The notes beneath the pieces are model-generated. The model was not told where the DNA came from. It worked only from the letters and a program-made list of their open reading frames with translations, and did not search any database. A stretch of DNA of 6,843 nt from Ruminococcaceae bacterium UBA1320 (GTDB lineage Bacteria; Bacillota; Clostridia; Oscillospirales; Ethanoligenentaceae). The translations under genes were made by a program, and so were the position numbers. The stretch lies in NCBI GenBank assembly GCA_002306975.1, contig DBTI01000191.1, positions 1 to 6,843 on the forward strand, read 5' to 3'. How positions within the stretch are numbered: the first letter of the stretch is position 1; each line of letters starts with the position of its first letter. Below are positions 5,401 to 6,843 of this stretch, piece after piece.

Positions 5401-6043
5401 AGTTAAGTTTAAAAAAGAGGGGCGGGCAAGGTTTATTTCGCATCTTGACCTCAATCGCTGTATGCAGCGCGCGTTAAGGCGTGCTCAAATTCCCATATGG
5501 CGCACGCAGGGGTTCAATCCGCACCCGTATATCGTTTTTGCCATGCCGCTTTCTATTTTTTATGAAAGCGACTGCGAGATTATGGACGCGCGGCTTGATG
5601 GCGACATGCCGCTTGACGAGGTAAAAGAACGCCTTGCCGCCCAGATGCCGGAAGGCATCGTGATATCAGAAGTTGCAATTCCGCAGATGAAACTTGCGGA
5701 CATCGGTTTTGCTTCATATTCAGTTACTCTTGATTTTGACGGCAAATCAAAAAAAGATCTTGATGACACAGTTACTGAATTAACGGCTCACGATGAGATT
5801 ACGATAGAAAAAGAAACGAAACGCAAAACAATGAACATAGATATTAAGGAATATTTTGATTCGGCAAAAATAGAGGTCTTTGACGGCGCAATTAACATAA
5901 ACGTCACTTTACCTGCAGGGTCACAAGCTAACCTTAATCCATCCTGTTTTGTTGCCGCTTTTGAAAAATATAGCAACAAGCCGGATTTTGAACATATAAG
6001 ACGGCTTGAAATCTATAATCAGGACAAGCAGAATTTTTTATAA
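5387..6043 (+). CDS. Radical-SAM-linked protein, TIGR03936/DUF2344
   Basis: This 218-residue protein is the usual companion of the TIGR03960 radical SAM enzyme and is fused to it in some genomes. The N-terminus shows the family signature RVKFKKEGRARFISHLDL, followed by RALRRAQIPIWRTQGFNPHP and FAMPLSIFYESDCEIMD. The C-terminal half (about 110-218) is less conserved and ends in a short basic and aromatic tail. No signal peptide or membrane segment is visible, so it is probably cytoplasmic. ATG 5387 is chosen because GGGAGGTG (5373-5380) lies 6 nt upstream; the in-frame GTG at 5378 is inside that site. The start overlaps the end of the radical SAM gene by 14 nt, so translation is probably coupled and the proteins made in fixed ratio. 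The molecular function is unknown; a substrate-binding or carrier partner role is only a guess. Confidence 0.9.
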   Translation: MLAIRVKFKKEGRARFISHLDLNRCMQRALRRAQIPIWRTQGFNPHPYIVFAMPLSIFYESDCEIMDARLDGDMPLDEVKERLAAQMPEGIVISEVAIPQMKLADIGFASYSVTLDFDGKSKKDLDDTVTELTAHDEITIEKETKRKTMNIDIKEYFDSAKIEVFDGAININVTLPAGSQANLNPSCFVAAFEKYSNKPDFEHIRRLEIYNQDKQNFL

Positions 6044-6134
6044 ATCTCCTATATAAATATACAGAGTCAGAAAAATAATTCATACACAGCAAATCACTAA
6101 GCTTTTTTTGACGATATATATTTGGTAATTAACG

Positions 6135-6163
6135 TTGACTTTCATAGCTTTATATGATAGAAT
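6135..6163 (+). promoter_or_regulatory. SigmaA-type promoter of rplS
   Basis: TTGACT (6135-6140) and TAGAAT (6158-6163) are separated by 17 bp, each one mismatch from consensus. Transcription should begin near 6170, giving a leader of about 138 nt before the rplS start codon. The preceding 6044-6134 is A/T-rich; I see no hairpin terminator for the radical SAM unit in it. Confidence 0.75.
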
Positions 6164-6210
6164 TTAGAGGCATTTGAATTTTCCGCCGTTTTAAGGCTTT
6201 TGCCGCCGCG

Positions 6211-6302
6211 GTGGGGTTTAATTGCCGGGAAACCGGAAATTAAAACAGGCAGTCCTCTGCACCAGCGCTTGGTGGTAAGAATGCCTCCACGAGAAGGAGT
6301 GG
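6211..6302 (+). promoter_or_regulatory. Structured leader of rplS (L19 leader type) with alternative ribosome-site pairing
   Basis: The leader can fold as a three-way junction. P1 pairs GTGG (6211-6214) with CCAC (6287-6290). P2 pairs 6217-6223 with 6238-6244 and CCGG (6225-6228) with CCGG (6233-6236), capped by a GAAA tetraloop. P3 pairs AGGCA (6247-6251) with TGCCT (6282-6286) and CACCA (6260-6264) with TGGTG (6270-6274). The same CCAC can instead pair with GTGG 6299-6302, a hairpin whose loop holds the Shine-Dalgarno AAGGAG (6294-6299). The two folds exclude each other, as expected for translational feedback by L19. L19 leaders are a described class in low-GC Gram-positives; membership here is inferred from position and folding, not from a model search. 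Confidence 0.7.
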
Positions 6303-6307
6303 AATTA

Positions 6308-6649
6308 ATGGATGCTTTGAAGACAATGGTGAGCAGTCAGTTAAAAGCCGAGCTGCCACAAATTAGCATCGGCGACACAGTTAAGGTTCATGTCAAGATT
6401 AAAGAAGGCGAACGCGAAAGAATCCAGGTTTTTGAGGGTACGCTAATTGCCCGCAGAGGCGGAGGAATTTCCGAGTCGTTCACAGTGCGCCGCGTATCCT
6501 ATGGCGTAGGTGTGGAAAGGGTTTTCCCAATCCATTCTCCTCATGTTGACAAGGTTGAGATTGTGCGTCACGGCAAGGTTCGCAGAAGCAAACTGTACTA
6601 TCTGCGTGACAGGGTCGGTAAGGCCGCTAAGGTCAAAGAGCGTATATAG
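6308..6649 (+). CDS. rplS: Large ribosomal subunit protein bL19
   Basis: A 113-residue protein, the normal length for L19, which sits at the interface of the 30S and 50S subunits. Conserved stretches are IGDTVKVHVKIKEGERERIQVFEG, with the family's basic loop ARRGGGISESFTVRR, then GVGVERVFPIHSP and the C-terminal GKVRRSKLYYLRDRVGKAAKVKE. ATG 6308 is the start: AAGGAG (6294-6299) lies 8 nt upstream and the protein begins MDALKTM as in other L19 sequences. The reading frame is open back to TTG 6200, but that part lies in the structured leader and has no ribosome site. It is a single-gene transcript with its own promoter, leader and terminator. The usual neighbours trmD and rimM upstream, or lepB and a ylqF-type GTPase downstream, are not in the window. 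Confidence 0.97.
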   Translation: MDALKTMVSSQLKAELPQISIGDTVKVHVKIKEGERERIQVFEGTLIARRGGGISESFTVRRVSYGVGVERVFPIHSPHVDKVEIVRHGKVRRSKLYYLRDRVGKAAKVKERI

Positions 6650-6656
6650 GTTTTGT

Positions 6657-6679
6657 ACAAAACGGTTTTACCGTTTTGT
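6657..6679 (+). other. Perfect 9-bp hairpin just after rplS
   Basis: ACAAAACGG (6657-6665) and CCGTTTTGT (6671-6679) are perfect inverted repeats with a 5-nt loop, 7 nt after the rplS stop codon. No T-run follows on either strand, so it is not itself a terminator. Lying just before one, it may protect the mRNA 3' end or act as a backup structure. Confidence 0.5.
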
Positions 6680-6686
6680 CAAATCT

Positions 6687-6712
6687 AAAAAAGGGACATT
6701 TGTCCCTTTTTT
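6687..6712. terminator. Intrinsic terminator after rplS, symmetrical
   Basis: GGGAC (6693-6697) pairs with GTCCC (6702-6706) around an ATTT loop, flanked by six A (6687-6692) and six T (6707-6712). It is a classical terminator for rplS. Because of the symmetry it could also stop transcription arriving from the right. Confidence 0.9.
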
Positions 6713-6843
6713 GCTTTTAATACACTTTAGCCCGATACGGGCTGATCATATAATTGTTTGCCTACAAGTTTTATTATTTAACAGATTATCCTACAGCTAT
6801 TCCAGTTAAGATTAAACCTCAATAAATTTTCTTATCTTAATTG
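6713..6843. other. A/T-rich intergenic end of the window, no supported gene
   Basis: No start with a ribosome site and no coding signal is seen. A small palindrome, AGCCCG (6729-6734) and CGGGCT (6738-6743) around ATA, is present without a T-run. On the minus strand a frame open from the window edge stops at 6814-6812 after nine codons; it could be the tail of a convergent gene but is far too short to call. Confidence 0.5.

Noticed and set aside
6200..6307. N-terminal extension of rplS from TTG 6200, open in frame
   Set aside because: No ribosome site precedes it, it falls in the structured leader, and L19 homologues begin at the MDALKTM equivalent with a good Shine-Dalgarno before ATG 6308.
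6729..6743. AGCCCG/CGGGCT palindrome as a terminator
   Set aside because: No T-run on either strand and only a 3-nt loop; probably chance or a minor element.
6812..6843. Possible C-terminal tail of a convergent minus-strand gene (nine codons before a stop at 6814-6812)
   Set aside because: Too short to show coding character; only sequence beyond the window could decide.

Overview
The window looks like chromosome from an endospore-forming, anaerobic Firmicute of the Clostridia. An Oscillospiraceae/Ruminococcaceae-type genome is my guess, not a proof. The grounds are strong AGGAGG-type ribosome binding sites, a SpoIVFA/SpoIVFB-like sporulation protease pair, a clostridial radical-SAM pair (TIGR03960/TIGR03936 type), and an L19 gene behind a structured leader of the kind known from low-GC Gram-positives.

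Left part (1-1654), minus strand. The window opens inside the first gene of an ABC transporter operon; 43 residues are visible, up to the Walker A lysine. Its promoter is near-consensus and overlaps a 26-bp palindromic operator. Next is a single-gene unit for the non-hydrolysing UDP-GlcNAc 2-epimerase (wecB/mnaA). It has its own promoter at 1626-1654, a leader of about 170 nt, and an intrinsic terminator ending just before the ABC promoter.

Middle part (1765-3486), plus strand. A membrane-anchored M23 (LytM) peptidase with a serine-rich linker is followed, after a 132-nt gap, by an M50 intramembrane metalloprotease. The order matches spoIVFA-spoIVFB, the pair that processes pro-SigmaK in the mother cell in Bacillus. 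The M50 gene seems to start at an ATA codon placed ideally after a Shine-Dalgarno sequence.

Right part (3483-6712), plus strand. A promoter overlapping the M50 stop codon drives a two-gene unit, a B12-binding-like radical SAM protein and its small partner, overlapping by 14 nt. Then comes rplS (ribosomal protein L19) with its own promoter, a three-way-junction leader that can alternatively hide the ribosome binding site, and an intrinsic terminator. I find no supportable gene in the last 130 bases.

The least expected structure is an intergenic palindromic repeat of roughly 85-117 bp present three times in the first 2.8 kb (204-288 minus, 1484-1600 plus, 2731-2832 plus). Two copies flank wecB in opposite orientation: one forms most of its 5' leader and the other has become its terminator. 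The third separates the spoIVFA-like and spoIVFB-like genes. Two copies show compensatory base changes in a shared stem, so the hairpin itself seems to have been maintained.
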